Notes under the pieces: model-generated
Seen by the model: the letters and a program-made list of their open reading frames with translations, nothing else
Databases searched by the model: none
What the model was told of the DNA's origin: nothing
Made by a program: the position numbers and the translations under genes
Shown here: positions 8,336 to 17,092 of the stretch, one piece after another
Numbering within the stretch: the stretch's first letter is position 1
Layout: every line of letters begins with the position of its first letter
NCBI RefSeq assembly: GCF_025751515.1
Contig: NZ_JAOWLE010000003.1
Location: forward strand, 186,001 to 250,000
DNA: 64,000 nucleotides
Reading direction: 5' to 3'
Origin: Actibacterium sp. XHP0104
GTDB lineage: Bacteria > Pseudomonadota > Alphaproteobacteria > Rhodobacterales > Rhodobacteraceae

Positions 8336-8629
8336 ATGGACATCAGATCCTCACATGTCGCGGCTCAGGGCTATGCAACAGCCCGCCCCGCGACAAAGCC
8401 CGCCCCTGACAGCCCCGGCACCGGGGGCGGGTTCGCCAAGATGGCGCAGGATTTCACCCAAACCCTGCAACAGGGCGAGGCCACCGCGCGTGCGGCCATG
8501 ACCGGCGGCGCGGATGCGCATTCGCTGGTGCAGGCGCTGGCGCAGACGGAACTGGCGGTCGAAACCGCCGTGACCGTGCGCAACAAGGTGGTCGAGGCCT
8601 ATCAGGAAATCCTGCGGATGCCGGTGTGA
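8336..8629 (+). CDS. fliE: MS-ring/rod junction protein FliE
   Basis: FliE joins the MS ring to the proximal rod and is one of the first exported substrates. The 97-residue protein ends with the family pattern ALAQTELAVETAVTVRNKVV then YQEILRMPV, the helical part that packs on the export gate and rod. A Gly/Pro-rich N-terminal half follows a short start. The stop overlaps the region before fliQ. Confidence 0.93.
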   Translation: MDIRSSHVAAQGYATARPATKPAPDSPGTGGGFAKMAQDFTQTLQQGEATARAAMTGGADAHSLVQALAQTELAVETAVTVRNKVVEAYQEILRMPV

Positions 8630-8631
8630 AC

Positions 8632-8898
8632 ATGACCGATTCAATGATCTATGACACGTTGCGCCAGGGCCTGTGGATCGCGGTGCAGATCTCGGCCCCG
8701 ATCCTGGGCACGGCGCTGGTCGTGGGCATCGTCATCGGCCTGTTCCAGGCGCTGACCTCGATCCAGGAAATGACCCTGACCTTCGTGCCCAAGGTCGCGG
8801 CGATGCTGGCGGTGTTCTGGGTCTCGATGAGCTTCATGACCCAAAGCCTGACCAGCTATTTCACCACGCGGCTGATCCCGCTGATCATCGGGGGGTAG
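8632..8898 (+). CDS. fliQ: Flagellar export gate protein FliQ
   Basis: FliQ is a small inner-membrane component of the FliPQR export gate. The 88-residue protein has two hydrophobic hairpin segments (about residues 15-40 and 50-75) and the family core FQALTSIQEMTLTFVPKVAA. The ATG at 8632 was chosen over a GTG at 8626 that would overlap the fliE stop; either gives the same protein body. Partners fliP and fliR are encoded elsewhere in the window. Confidence 0.95.
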   Translation: MTDSMIYDTLRQGLWIAVQISAPILGTALVVGIVIGLFQALTSIQEMTLTFVPKVAAMLAVFWVSMSFMTQSLTSYFTTRLIPLIIGG

Positions 8899-8900
8899 GC

Positions 8901-9617
8901 ATGGACAACACCGGCTATACCACCCTGACGCGTCAAACCGGGCTGCTGCGCGAGATGCAGACCGTGGCCCATAACATCGCCAACATTTCCACCACCGGAT
9001 ACCGCGCACAGGGCGTGATCTTTTCAGAATATCTACAACCCAGCGAGGGCCCGCTGGGCTCGGTGTCGATGGCCACGGCGAATGTGCGCAAGACGGACCT
9101 GTCGCAGGGCCCGCTGACACAGACCAATGGCACGTTCGACCTGGCGATCGAAGGGCCGGGGTTTTTCCTGCTGGATACGCCCAACGGCGAACGGCTGACC
9201 CGCGCCGGGGCGTTCCTTCCCGATGACGCGGGGGAACTGGTCTCGCCCGACGGGCACCGCCTGCTTGATATCGGCGGTGCGCCCGTCTTTGTGCCACCCG
9301 ATGCGGCCAGTGTCGGCGTTGCCGCTGACGGCACCCTGTCGGTCAACGGGCAGGCCATCGCACAGATCGGGCTGTTCGCGCCGCCATCGCCTGACGCGCT
9401 GACGCGTGAAGGCGGTACGCTGTTTGTCAGCGCAGACGGGATCGAGCCGGTCGAGAACGGCGCCATTCTGCAAGGGTTCGTCGAGGCCTCGAATGTCGAT
9501 GCCGTCGGCCAGATGGCCCGCATGATCGAGGTGCAGCACGCCTATGAGCTGGGCCAGAGTTTTCTAGAGCGTGAAGACGAGCGCCTGCGCGGCCTCATCC
9601 GAACGCTTGGTTCCTAA
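8901..9617 (+). CDS. flgF: Flagellar basal-body rod protein FlgF
   Basis: FlgF is a rod subunit between the proximal and distal rod. The 238-residue protein has the rod/hook N-terminal motif VAHNIANISTTGYRAQGVIF, the middle D1-domain segment GTFDLAIEGPGFFLL, and a C-terminal QGFVEASNVDAVGQMARMIE helix. It lies 2 nt after fliQ and 12 nt before flgG, its closest paralogue. Length and motifs agree with the family. Confidence 0.95.
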   Translation: MDNTGYTTLTRQTGLLREMQTVAHNIANISTTGYRAQGVIFSEYLQPSEGPLGSVSMATANVRKTDLSQGPLTQTNGTFDLAIEGPGFFLLDTPNGERLTRAGAFLPDDAGELVSPDGHRLLDIGGAPVFVPPDAASVGVAADGTLSVNGQAIAQIGLFAPPSPDALTREGGTLFVSADGIEPVENGAILQGFVEASNVDAVGQMARMIEVQHAYELGQSFLEREDERLRGLIRTLGS

Positions 9618-9629
9618 AGGAGGTGCCCC

Positions 9630-10415
9630 ATGCGCGCCCTTTCCATCGCCGCCACGGGCATGAGCGCCCAGCAGATGCGGGTCGAGGTGATTTCCAACAA
9701 CCTCGCGAACATGAACACCACCGGCTATGACGCGCGCCGGGCCGAATTCGCCGATCTGCACTATCAGCAGATGACCCGCGCGGGTACGGTCAGTGCCGCC
9801 GATGGCACCGTGCTGCCCACCGGCGTGCAGCTGGGCCTGGGCGTGCGGCCGGCCTCGGTCACCGTCGCGCTGGCGCAGGGGTCGTTGTCGCAAACCGGCG
9901 GCGATCTGGACGTCGCGATCGAGGGTGGCGGCTATCTTGAGGTCACGCTGCCTTCGGGCCTGTCGGCCTATACCCGCGATGGCGCGCTGAAACGCTCGGC
10001 CGACGGGCTGATCGTCACCAGCGACGGCTATCCGGTTGCGCCCGATATCACCATCCCCGACGACGCGCGCAGCCTGTCGATCAATGCCGAGGGCGAGGTC
10101 TACGCCTATTTCAACGACCGCGTTCAGGCCGAGCTGTTGGGGCAGTTCAACCTGGTCGGTTTCTCGAATGCCAAGGGGCTCGAGGCGATGGGCTCGAACC
10201 TTTTCCTTGAAACCGCGGCGTCGGGCACCCCGATCACCGGCACGCCCGGACAAGACGGGCTGGGCACGCTGAGGCAAGGCTATCTCGAAGCCAGTTCAGT
10301 CGATGCCGTGCGCGAAGTGACCGAGCTGATCGAGGCCCAGCGCGGCTATGAGCTGAACGCCAAGGTGATCACAGCCGCCGATCAGATGATGGCCGCCACC
10401 ACGCAGGTGCGCTGA
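9630..10415 (+). CDS. flgG: Distal rod protein FlgG
   Basis: FlgG forms the distal rod that passes through the P and L rings. The 261-residue protein has VISNNLANMNTTGYDARRAE at the N terminus, the FlgG-type segment GVRPASVTVALAQGSL, and the C-terminal GYLEASSVDAVREVTELIEA. An AAAGGAGGTG ribosome binding site, the best in this operon, stands before the ATG and fits the high demand for FlgG. Its stop overlaps the flgA start (TGATG). Confidence 0.97.
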   Translation: MRALSIAATGMSAQQMRVEVISNNLANMNTTGYDARRAEFADLHYQQMTRAGTVSAADGTVLPTGVQLGLGVRPASVTVALAQGSLSQTGGDLDVAIEGGGYLEVTLPSGLSAYTRDGALKRSADGLIVTSDGYPVAPDITIPDDARSLSINAEGEVYAYFNDRVQAELLGQFNLVGFSNAKGLEAMGSNLFLETAASGTPITGTPGQDGLGTLRQGYLEASSVDAVREVTELIEAQRGYELNAKVITAADQMMAATTQVR

Positions 10416-10843
10416 TGAAACTTCTGGTGCTGATCCTGGCCCTGATGCCCGGCCTTGCCTGGTCCGATACGGTGATCGCGACGCGCACCTTGCGCAGCCA
10501 GACGATCATCGGCCCCGACGACCTGAGGCTGGTGACCGGCGACACCCCTGGCGCCCTGTCTCATCCCGAGCAGGCCCTGGGGATGGAGGCCCGCGTCACC
10601 CTTTACGCCGGGCGTCCCGTCCGCCCGCAGGACCTGGCCGCGCCGGCCCTGATCGAACGCAACCAAATCGTGACGCTGCAGTATCAGTCCGGCCCGCTGA
10701 CCATCATTACCGATGCCCGCGCCCTTGGGCGCGCCGGCGCGGGCGACCGCATCCGCGTCATGAACCTTGATTCCCGCAACACCGTCACCGGCCGGGTCAC
10801 GGCCGACGGCACGGTCATCGTCGGCCCCACCCCTTTGAACTAG
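10415..10843 (+). CDS. flgA: P-ring assembly chaperone FlgA
   Basis: FlgA is a periplasmic chaperone that promotes polymerisation of FlgI into the P ring. The 142-residue protein starts with a signal peptide (MKLLVLILALMPGLAWSD, likely cut after the Ser/Ala region). It carries an SAF-like domain and the C-terminal beta segment GDRIRVMNLDSRNTVTGRV. Its substrate FlgI is encoded at 24937-26040. It is shorter than enterobacterial FlgA, as usual in this group. Confidence 0.9.
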   Translation: MKLLVLILALMPGLAWSDTVIATRTLRSQTIIGPDDLRLVTGDTPGALSHPEQALGMEARVTLYAGRPVRPQDLAAPALIERNQIVTLQYQSGPLTIITDARALGRAGAGDRIRVMNLDSRNTVTGRVTADGTVIVGPTPLN

Positions 10844-10851
10844 GACACGCC

Positions 10852-11580
10852 ATGCCCCGTCTTCTTTCCGCCCTTGTTGCCCTGGCCCTGCTTGCGGGCT
10901 GTTCCGGTCTGGATCAGGTCGGGCGCGCGCCCGATTTCACGCCCACACAGGACAGCGCCTCCTATTTCGCCATGGCCTCGCAACCCTTTCCGCAGCAGGC
11001 CCGCTCTACCGGCGGGGTGCACACGGCTTCTTTGTGGAACTCGGGGCGTGCCTCGCTCTTGGGTGACCGACGGGCCGAGGGACGTGGCGACATTCTGACC
11101 GTGGTGATCGAGATCGACGACAAGGCCGAGATTTCCAACGCCACATCGCGCGCCCGCAGCGGCTCGGAAAGCATGGGCATTCCGCATCTGTTCGGCGTGC
11201 CGCAGCGGATCAACAACGCCCTGCCCGATGGGGCCAGCATGGATAGCGCCGTGGCCACGAATTCGACCAGCAACTCTAGCGGAAACGGATCGGTCAAGCG
11301 CAACGAAAAGCTAACACTGCGTGTGGCCGCCACCATTACCGAAGAGCTTGCGAACGGCGTTCTGAAAATCGAGGGTTCGCAAGAGGTGCGGGTGAATTTC
11401 GAGATGCGCGAGTTGATCGTTACCGGCTATGTCCGCCCCGAAGACATCTCGCGCCAGAACGAGATCACCTATGACAAGATCGCGGCGGCGCGCATCTCCT
11501 ACGGTGGCCGCGGGCAGATCACCCAGGTGCAACAACCGCGATACGGCCAGCAGATCGCCGATATCCTGCTGCCATTCTGA
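10852..11580 (+). CDS. flgH: L-ring lipoprotein FlgH
   Basis: FlgH forms the outer-membrane L ring around the rod. The 242-residue precursor has a lipoprotein signal with lipobox LLAGC near residue 17. The FlgH core follows: SLWNSGRASLLGDRRAEGRG, the segment DILTVVIEIDDKAEISN, and the C-terminal region VTGYVRPEDISRQNEITYDK. It lies 8 nt after flgA and 8 nt before a fliL-like gene. Confidence 0.96.
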   Translation: MPRLLSALVALALLAGCSGLDQVGRAPDFTPTQDSASYFAMASQPFPQQARSTGGVHTASLWNSGRASLLGDRRAEGRGDILTVVIEIDDKAEISNATSRARSGSESMGIPHLFGVPQRINNALPDGASMDSAVATNSTSNSSGNGSVKRNEKLTLRVAATITEELANGVLKIEGSQEVRVNFEMRELIVTGYVRPEDISRQNEITYDKIAAARISYGGRGQITQVQQPRYGQQIADILLPF

Positions 11581-11588
11581 GGTCGGAA

Positions 11589-12050
11589 ATGCGCCTGCTG
11601 CTCCCCCTCGTCATCGCCCTTGTGGGCCTGGGTGCCGGAACTGGCGCGGGCTTTTTCCTGCGTCCGCCCCCGGCCCCGATCGAGGCCGAGGCCGAAACCC
11701 CGCCGCCGGACGACCCGGCCGAGGACACGGTTGAATTCGTCAAGATGAATAACCAGTTCGTGGTTCCCGTGGTCGAGAACGAGCGGGTCACCGCATTGGT
11801 TGTCATGTCGTTAAGCCTTGAGGTCGAACTGGGCGAGCGCGCCCGCGTCTATCAGATGGAACCAAAGCTGCGGGATGCATTTCTGGGGGTGATGTTCGAC
11901 CACGCCAATACGGGCGGTTTCGCCGGGGTGTTCACCTCCAGCACCAACATGACGGCGCTGCGGATCGCGCTGATCGAGGTCGCACGCAAGACGTTGGGAC
12001 CGAGCGTGCATGATGTTCTGATCATCGACCTGGTGCGCCAGGACAGCTAG
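11589..12050 (+). CDS. Second FliL-like protein, last gene of the rod operon
   Basis: The 153-residue protein has one N-terminal membrane segment (about residues 3-24), a Pro/Glu-rich linker, and a C-terminal periplasmic domain that resembles FliL (VTALVVMSLSLEVELGERAR, ending VHDVLIIDLVRQDS). The flgA-flgH-fliL order is known from other alphaproteobacteria. A second, more canonical FliL is encoded at 21166-21666. FliL proteins associate with MotA/MotB stators. Two copies suggest different stator contacts or a divergent helper. The 3' end overlaps the opposing gene by 4 nt. Confidence 0.75.
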   Translation: MRLLLPLVIALVGLGAGTGAGFFLRPPPAPIEAEAETPPPDDPAEDTVEFVKMNNQFVVPVVENERVTALVVMSLSLEVELGERARVYQMEPKLRDAFLGVMFDHANTGGFAGVFTSSTNMTALRIALIEVARKTLGPSVHDVLIIDLVRQDS

Positions 12051-12391
12051 CCCCGCATCCGCGAAATGATCCGCTGCAGCGCCTCTGCCCGCCCAAACGC
12101 CCGGGCAGCGTGGGTTTTGCTGCGGTTCTCGGCCGCGCGGCAGGTTGCCAGCTCGATATTCAGCTCGGCCCGGCGTGCATCTGCCCAGCGGTGCCAGGCC
12201 AGATCGGCCCCCACCATCGACGCCGCATCATCGAGATCCGGAACAACCCGCCGCCGCTGAGCGTCAAGATCGCCGATGGCGCTCTCGGCCGCGCCGCGCC
12301 GTTGCGCAGCTTGCCGCAACTCTGCCAGGGCCATGTCGCGGATCATGTCGCCCATCTGCCCCAAGGCCGCGATACGCCTGTCGTCTGCCAT
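12047..12391 (-). CDS. Coiled-coil protein at end of flhB operon, FliJ candidate
   Basis: The 114-residue protein is almost entirely predicted helix, rich in Ala, Arg, Glu and Asp, with no signal peptide or membrane segment. Size and the two-helix coiled-coil character match FliJ, the small stalk protein that contacts FliI and FlhA in the export apparatus. No other fliJ candidate is visible in the window. Its start overlaps the flhB stop (TGATG), so it is the last gene of the flhA-fliR-flhB unit. Family assignment is by structure and context, not by a clear motif. Confidence 0.55.
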   Translation of the reverse strand: MADDRRIAALGQMGDMIRDMALAELRQAAQRRGAAESAIGDLDAQRRRVVPDLDDAASMVGADLAWHRWADARRAELNIELATCRAAENRSKTHAARAFGRAEALQRIISRMRG

Positions 12392-13470
12392 CAGCCGCTC
12401 CGATACGTTTTCTTGCGCATCGCCTCGGCAAAGCGGATCGCGGCGGCGACAGCGGCGTAATGGTCGCGGTGTATCTCTTGCCCGATCTCGACAGTGGCGT
12501 GCAACGCGCGGGCCGTGGGGGGATCGCTGTGCAACGGCACACCATTCTCGATGGCAACCTCGCGGATACGGGCGGCGATTTCATCCACGCCCTTGGCCAC
12601 GCAAACCGGCGCGCCGGGCGAGGTGGCGTCCCATTTCAGGGCCACCGCGTAATGGGTCGGGTTTACGATCACCACAGCCGCATCGGGCACATCGCTGAGC
12701 ATCTTGTTCATCGCGATTGCCATGCCGCGCTGGCGACGCTGTTGTTTCATATGGGGGTCGCCCTCGGACTGCTTGAATTCCTCTTTCATCTCCTCATGCG
12801 ACATCCGGTTTTTCTGCCGGTGCTGGTGGTGCTGCCAAAGGACATCGACGGCACTGATCGCCAAGGCGATCACCAGGATCAGGAACAGGAAATCCACGAC
12901 CATCTGGCCCATGGCCGAAACGCCGCTGACGGTCGGCAGGTGAACCTGCGACAGGATGTCGGGCAGGTTTCGCCAGATGAACAGGGCCAGAACCAGGCTG
13001 AATATCATCAGCTTGGCCGCGCTCTTGGCGAATTCAAACAGGCCCGAGGCGCCAAACTTGTTCTTGGCATTCGCGATCGGCGAAATCCGGGAAAGGCGCG
13101 CTTGCAGTTTCTCGGGCGCGAAAACGATGCCGCGTTGGGCGACGAGAACGGCGAAGACCGCGATGGCGGGCGCCAGAAACCAGGCGAGCAAGGGCGGCGC
13201 AAGCTGGGCGGTCATATTGCCCAGCTGGGTTTGGGGCGCGCCGCGAAAGACCTCTTCGGCCGGCGAAAACGGATCGGACAGGAACCGCATCATCTGATCT
13301 GATGTCGCAATCAGGCCGACGCCCCCGATGGTTGCGGCCACCAACACCAAACCGGCATAGCTGGCCGCGGTATTCAGATCGGTCGAGCGCGGGATCTCGC
13401 CCTTTTTGCGGGCGTCATCCAGGCGTTTCTGGGTTGGCTCGTGCTGCTTGTCGTCCGATTCAGAGCTCAT
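12391..13470 (-). CDS. flhB: Flagellar export gate switch protein FlhB
   Basis: FlhB is an inner-membrane gate protein whose cytosolic part self-cleaves and sets substrate specificity together with FliK. The 359-residue protein starts SSESDDKQHEPTQKRLDDAR (cytosolic N terminus), has four membrane segments, and carries the autocleavage motif NPTH at about residues 270-273. The ATG at 13470 gives a 4-nt overlap with the fliR stop; a longer in-frame start upstream would run into fliR and is less likely. Confidence 0.97.
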   Translation of the reverse strand: MSSESDDKQHEPTQKRLDDARKKGEIPRSTDLNTAASYAGLVLVAATIGGVGLIATSDQMMRFLSDPFSPAEEVFRGAPQTQLGNMTAQLAPPLLAWFLAPAIAVFAVLVAQRGIVFAPEKLQARLSRISPIANAKNKFGASGLFEFAKSAAKLMIFSLVLALFIWRNLPDILSQVHLPTVSGVSAMGQMVVDFLFLILVIALAISAVDVLWQHHQHRQKNRMSHEEMKEEFKQSEGDPHMKQQRRQRGMAIAMNKMLSDVPDAAVVIVNPTHYAVALKWDATSPGAPVCVAKGVDEIAARIREVAIENGVPLHSDPPTARALHATVEIGQEIHRDHYAAVAAAIRFAEAMRKKTYRSG

Positions 13471-14246
13471 CGGGCAACCCCGGTCGGATCGGCCAGCAGG
13501 TGGTGGAACTGTTCCAGCCACAGCCCCAGCATCATCGGCGCGGCCAGGGCAAACAGGATCATCCCTCCGGCGGTGATCGCTGGGGCTCCAACCAGGGCGA
13601 CCATCAGTTGCGGCATCGCACGGTTAATCACACCCAGCGCCAGGTTGTATAGCAACGACACCACGACAAAGGGCATGGCCAACCGCAGCGCCAGATCGAA
13701 GGAAAATGCGACGGCGCGCACCCCCCACTCGGCCAACACATCGGCGGGCAATATCCGCCCCGCCGGCATGACCTCGTATGACGATATCATCGTTTCGGCG
13801 GCAGCCACATGCAGGCCCGACATCGCGGCCAGTGCCAGGCCCGCCACGGTCAGGAAGTGCCCCAGCGCCGGTTGCGGATCACCCGCCCCCGCGCCTAGCA
13901 GCTGCGACAAAGAAATGGCCTGCGCGGCGATGTGCCCCGTGATCTGAAGCGCCAGAATCATCAGCCGCAGAACGATCCCGATCGCCAGCCCCACGATGGT
14001 TTCGCTGACAAGGAACTGCGCGGGCGCGACCCCTTGGGCAAGCGCGGCACCAATTGCGGGCGAGGCCGCCGGCGCCACGATCAGCGTAAAGCAAACCGCC
14101 AGAGCCATCCGGACGCGTGCGGGCACGACCCGTTCGCCGAAAACCGGCAGCAGGGCGATCATGGCGCCGACGCGTAGAAACACGATGCCGGCCGCCAGCA
14201 ACACTTGCTGCCCCTGCCCCAGGAACTGCGCCAGATCCACCGTCAT
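13467..14246 (-). CDS. fliR: Flagellar export gate protein FliR
   Basis: FliR is the third subunit of the FliPQR gate. The 259-residue protein starts MTVDLAQFLGQGQQVLL and contains about six hydrophobic segments with the typical interhelical pattern (GAMIALLPVFGERVVPARVR, then ITGHIAAQAISLSQLLGAG). The ATG at 14246 overlaps the flhA stop by 4 nt; an upstream in-frame extension lies within flhA and was discarded. Confidence 0.95.
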   Translation of the reverse strand: MTVDLAQFLGQGQQVLLAAGIVFLRVGAMIALLPVFGERVVPARVRMALAVCFTLIVAPAASPAIGAALAQGVAPAQFLVSETIVGLAIGIVLRLMILALQITGHIAAQAISLSQLLGAGAGDPQPALGHFLTVAGLALAAMSGLHVAAAETMISSYEVMPAGRILPADVLAEWGVRAVAFSFDLALRLAMPFVVVSLLYNLALGVINRAMPQLMVALVGAPAITAGGMILFALAAPMMLGLWLEQFHHLLADPTGVAR

Positions 14247-16330
14247 GCCGGGATCAACCCCACCAGCGACGGGCGCGCCTGGGTTCCGATTTCCTCGAAT
14301 GACAGAACCGGGGCCGAGATGCCGCGTGCGGCCAGCACAGTGCGCACATATCTGCGGCGCCTGGTCGAAGTGACGATCGCCGGAAAGATGCCCGTTTCGC
14401 CCGCGCGGGCCAGCTTTTCCGAGGTGCCATTGGCCAGCTTGTTGAACTCTTCGGGCGGCAGCGCCACGTCGCGGCCGCCATTGTCGCCCTCGATCTGATA
14501 GTGGGTAAATCGCTCTTCCCATTCGGGGGCCAGTTGAAGCAGCGGAATGGTTCCGTCGGCGCGCTTGTGTTCGGCCACCAGCTGGAAACCCAGCCGGTGG
14601 CGCACATATTCGCAGATGCCTTCGGGCGACGGCATGGCCGGGCGGATTTCGGAAATCGCCTCAAGGATCAGCGGCAGGTTGCGGATCGACACGCGCTCTT
14701 CCAGCAACAGCCGCAGCACCGCCAGCAAGAGATCAACCGGCACTTTGTCTGGGATCAGCTCGGACAGCATGCGGCGGTTGGCCTCGGCGCGGGCCGGGTC
14801 GCTGAGATTGGTCATTTCATCCAGGATTCTGCGCAGCGATTTCAGCGTCAGCAGGCGCGGGAAATTCGACCGGATCACCTCTAGCAGATGGGTCGCCAGA
14901 ACCTCGGTCGGGCCGACAATCGTGATACCGGCCAGCGCCGCCTCTTCCCGCATCGAGGTCGGAATCCATCGAGCGGGGGCGCCGTAGACCGGCTCGCTGA
15001 CATCGCGGCCATTGGGCACGGTCATAGTTTGGTCATTGAGCAGCGCCAGCACCTGATCGGGTTCCAGCCGGTCGCGCGCCTGTTCAACACCTTGTACGCG
15101 CACCACGTAAGTGCCGGGCGGCAGTGCGCCGTTATCGGTCAGGCGGATTTCGGGCAGGATGACGCCATAGCTTTCGGCAACATGCTTGCGCATGTTCTCG
15201 ATCCGCGCATCCAGGCCGGTTGCGGGGTCAAGCACCATACCAACCAGATCGGGGGCGAACTCGACATGGATATCATCAAGGTCCAGCACGTCGCCGATCG
15301 AATTGCGCCGGATGGGCTCGGCCTCGGTGGGGGTTTTCGCCTCAGTCACGGCGCGGCGACGGGCGTTGCGGCTGACCACAGCCGCGGCACTGCCAAGTGC
15401 GACGGCGCCCGCGACGAATGGCAGGAATGGCAGGCCGGGCACCAGGGCAAAAACCGCCATCAGCACGGCAACGGTCGCAAGTGCCGCCGGGTATCTGCCC
15501 AGCTGTCCGATCAGTGCCAGATCGGTTGCGCCAGTGGCGCCGCCCCGGGCCAGCAACAAAGCCGACGCAATCGAGATGATCACCGCAGGGATCTGGCTGA
15601 CCAGCCCGTCGCCCACGGTCAGAATCGCATAGGTGTTAAAGGCCAGGCCAATCGGCATGTCATGCAGCGCGACCCCGATGATCAACCCCATGACCAGATT
15701 CAGCAGCGTGATCAGCAGGCCCGCAATCGCATCGCCCTTGACGAATTTCGACGCACCGTCGAGCGAGCCAAAGAACGTGGTTTCGGCCTGCTCACGTTCG
15801 CGCCGCAGCTTGGCCTCGGCATGGTCGATTGCGCCGGCCGACATGTCGCTGTCGATCGCCAGCTGCTTGCCCGGCATCCCGTCCAGTGCGAACCGGGCGC
15901 CCACCTCGGCCATCCGCGCCGCACCTTTTGTGATCACAATAAAGTTCACGATCAGCAGAACACCAAACACCACCAGGCCGATCAGGATGCTGCCGCCCAT
16001 GATGAACTGGGCAAAGCCTTCGATGACATTGCCGGCCGCATGGGTTCCGGTATGGCCCTGCCCGATGATCAGTTTGGTCGACGACACGTTCAGAGACAGC
16101 CGCAGCATCAGGGATGCCAGCAGCACTGTCGGAAAAGCCGAGAAATCTAGCGGACGCTCGATGAACAGCGTGACCGTGAAAATCAGGATCGCCAGCGCAA
16201 AGGACGCGGCCAGCCCGATATCAAGAATAAAGGCCGGGACCGGCAGAATCATCATGACGATCACGGTCATCAGCCCCAGCGCCAGCAGGATCGTCGGGCG
16301 AAACAGATCCCTCATGTTCAACGCTGACAT
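14243..16330 (-). CDS. flhA: Flagellar export gate protein FlhA
   Basis: FlhA forms the nonameric ring of the export gate and docks substrates and chaperones. The 695-residue length is normal. The first ~310 residues hold eight membrane segments and the conserved FHIPEP-type loop, here seen as GGSILIGLVVFGVLLIVNFI followed by ITKGAARMAEVGARFALD. The cytosolic domain covers about 345-695. It begins 1 nt into the stop of the upstream transglycosylase gene and ends overlapping fliR. Confidence 0.97.
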   Translation of the reverse strand: MSALNMRDLFRPTILLALGLMTVIVMMILPVPAFILDIGLAASFALAILIFTVTLFIERPLDFSAFPTVLLASLMLRLSLNVSSTKLIIGQGHTGTHAAGNVIEGFAQFIMGGSILIGLVVFGVLLIVNFIVITKGAARMAEVGARFALDGMPGKQLAIDSDMSAGAIDHAEAKLRREREQAETTFFGSLDGASKFVKGDAIAGLLITLLNLVMGLIIGVALHDMPIGLAFNTYAILTVGDGLVSQIPAVIISIASALLLARGGATGATDLALIGQLGRYPAALATVAVLMAVFALVPGLPFLPFVAGAVALGSAAAVVSRNARRRAVTEAKTPTEAEPIRRNSIGDVLDLDDIHVEFAPDLVGMVLDPATGLDARIENMRKHVAESYGVILPEIRLTDNGALPPGTYVVRVQGVEQARDRLEPDQVLALLNDQTMTVPNGRDVSEPVYGAPARWIPTSMREEAALAGITIVGPTEVLATHLLEVIRSNFPRLLTLKSLRRILDEMTNLSDPARAEANRRMLSELIPDKVPVDLLLAVLRLLLEERVSIRNLPLILEAISEIRPAMPSPEGICEYVRHRLGFQLVAEHKRADGTIPLLQLAPEWEERFTHYQIEGDNGGRDVALPPEEFNKLANGTSEKLARAGETGIFPAIVTSTRRRRYVRTVLAARGISAPVLSFEEIGTQARPSLVGLIPA

Positions 16331-17037
16331 CAGCCCCGCCCCTCGGCCGAGCGGTCAAACAGGCTGCGAGCCGTGGCGCCGCCCAGGGGCACCAGCGATC
16401 CCAGACCGCCCGGGGTTTGCCCATCACGGAGCAGTGGATAGCGGTTCTGTCTGCTGACAGCGACAGGTTCGATCGCGGGTGGCGTTGGCTGATCCGACAG
16501 CGCCGCAAAATATTCATCGAACTTTTTTCGATACCTGTTCGCATAGGTGGGCGTTCGAGAGTGATATGCCCCGGCGGCAGTGCTCCAGTTACCCTTTTCC
16601 TGGTACAGCTCTTGCAGGAAACGCGCCGCGTAATCGGCGTTGGCCTGTGGGTCGAACATCTCGGTGATCGAGGCAAAATGCTGCCCGTGCCAACGATAGT
16701 TCAACTGGAAACACCCGACATCGAAACTGCGTGCGCCCTTGCGATAGCTGGCGAGGACGTAGTTTTCTGCCTTCGCCCGTTCGTCGAACCAGACGCCCTT
16801 GCCCTCCATGTTGACGGTCCAGGGCCAAGGGCGCGTTTCCCCCGCCCTTGACCGCCCGGTTTCAACCAATGAGATCGCGCGCAGCACCGAGAGCGGAACC
16901 CCGGTCTTGCGCGACGCGTTCAACGCGGCCGTTTCACATTCAGACGCGGGCTCTGCCAATGCGGCCGCGCCAAGAGAGAAAACCAATGCCAAACTTAGAA
17001 TGCTGTTGAACACATCCCGGGCAAACCTGCGTGCCAT
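16330..17037 (-). CDS. Lytic transglycosylase (SLT family), probably flagellar
   Basis: This is a peptidoglycan-cleaving enzyme expected to open the wall for the rod. The 235-residue precursor has a signal peptide (about 1-28) and an SLT fold with catalytic Glu59 in AISLVETGRS. The sequence GCFQLNYRWHG and the AAGAYHSRTP motif are typical of the family. The tail (about 180-235) is Pro/Arg-rich and probably disordered, where it may bind a rod protein. It resembles the flagellar transglycosylase SltF of Rhodobacter sphaeroides in context, and would supply the activity missing from the short FlgJ. Confidence 0.85.
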   Translation of the reverse strand: MARRFARDVFNSILSLALVFSLGAAALAEPASECETAALNASRKTGVPLSVLRAISLVETGRSRAGETRPWPWTVNMEGKGVWFDERAKAENYVLASYRKGARSFDVGCFQLNYRWHGQHFASITEMFDPQANADYAARFLQELYQEKGNWSTAAGAYHSRTPTYANRYRKKFDEYFAALSDQPTPPAIEPVAVSRQNRYPLLRDGQTPGGLGSLVPLGGATARSLFDRSAEGRG

Positions 17038-17092
17038 TCTGACACCTCCTGCTATGCAAGGCTTACGCTATGCGGGAGTGGTTGATTTTCTG

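Noticed and set aside
17053-17078. Repeated GCTATGC between the repeat-protein and transglycosylase genes
   Set aside because: Too short, and placed at the gene junction without a clear fold or partner site.
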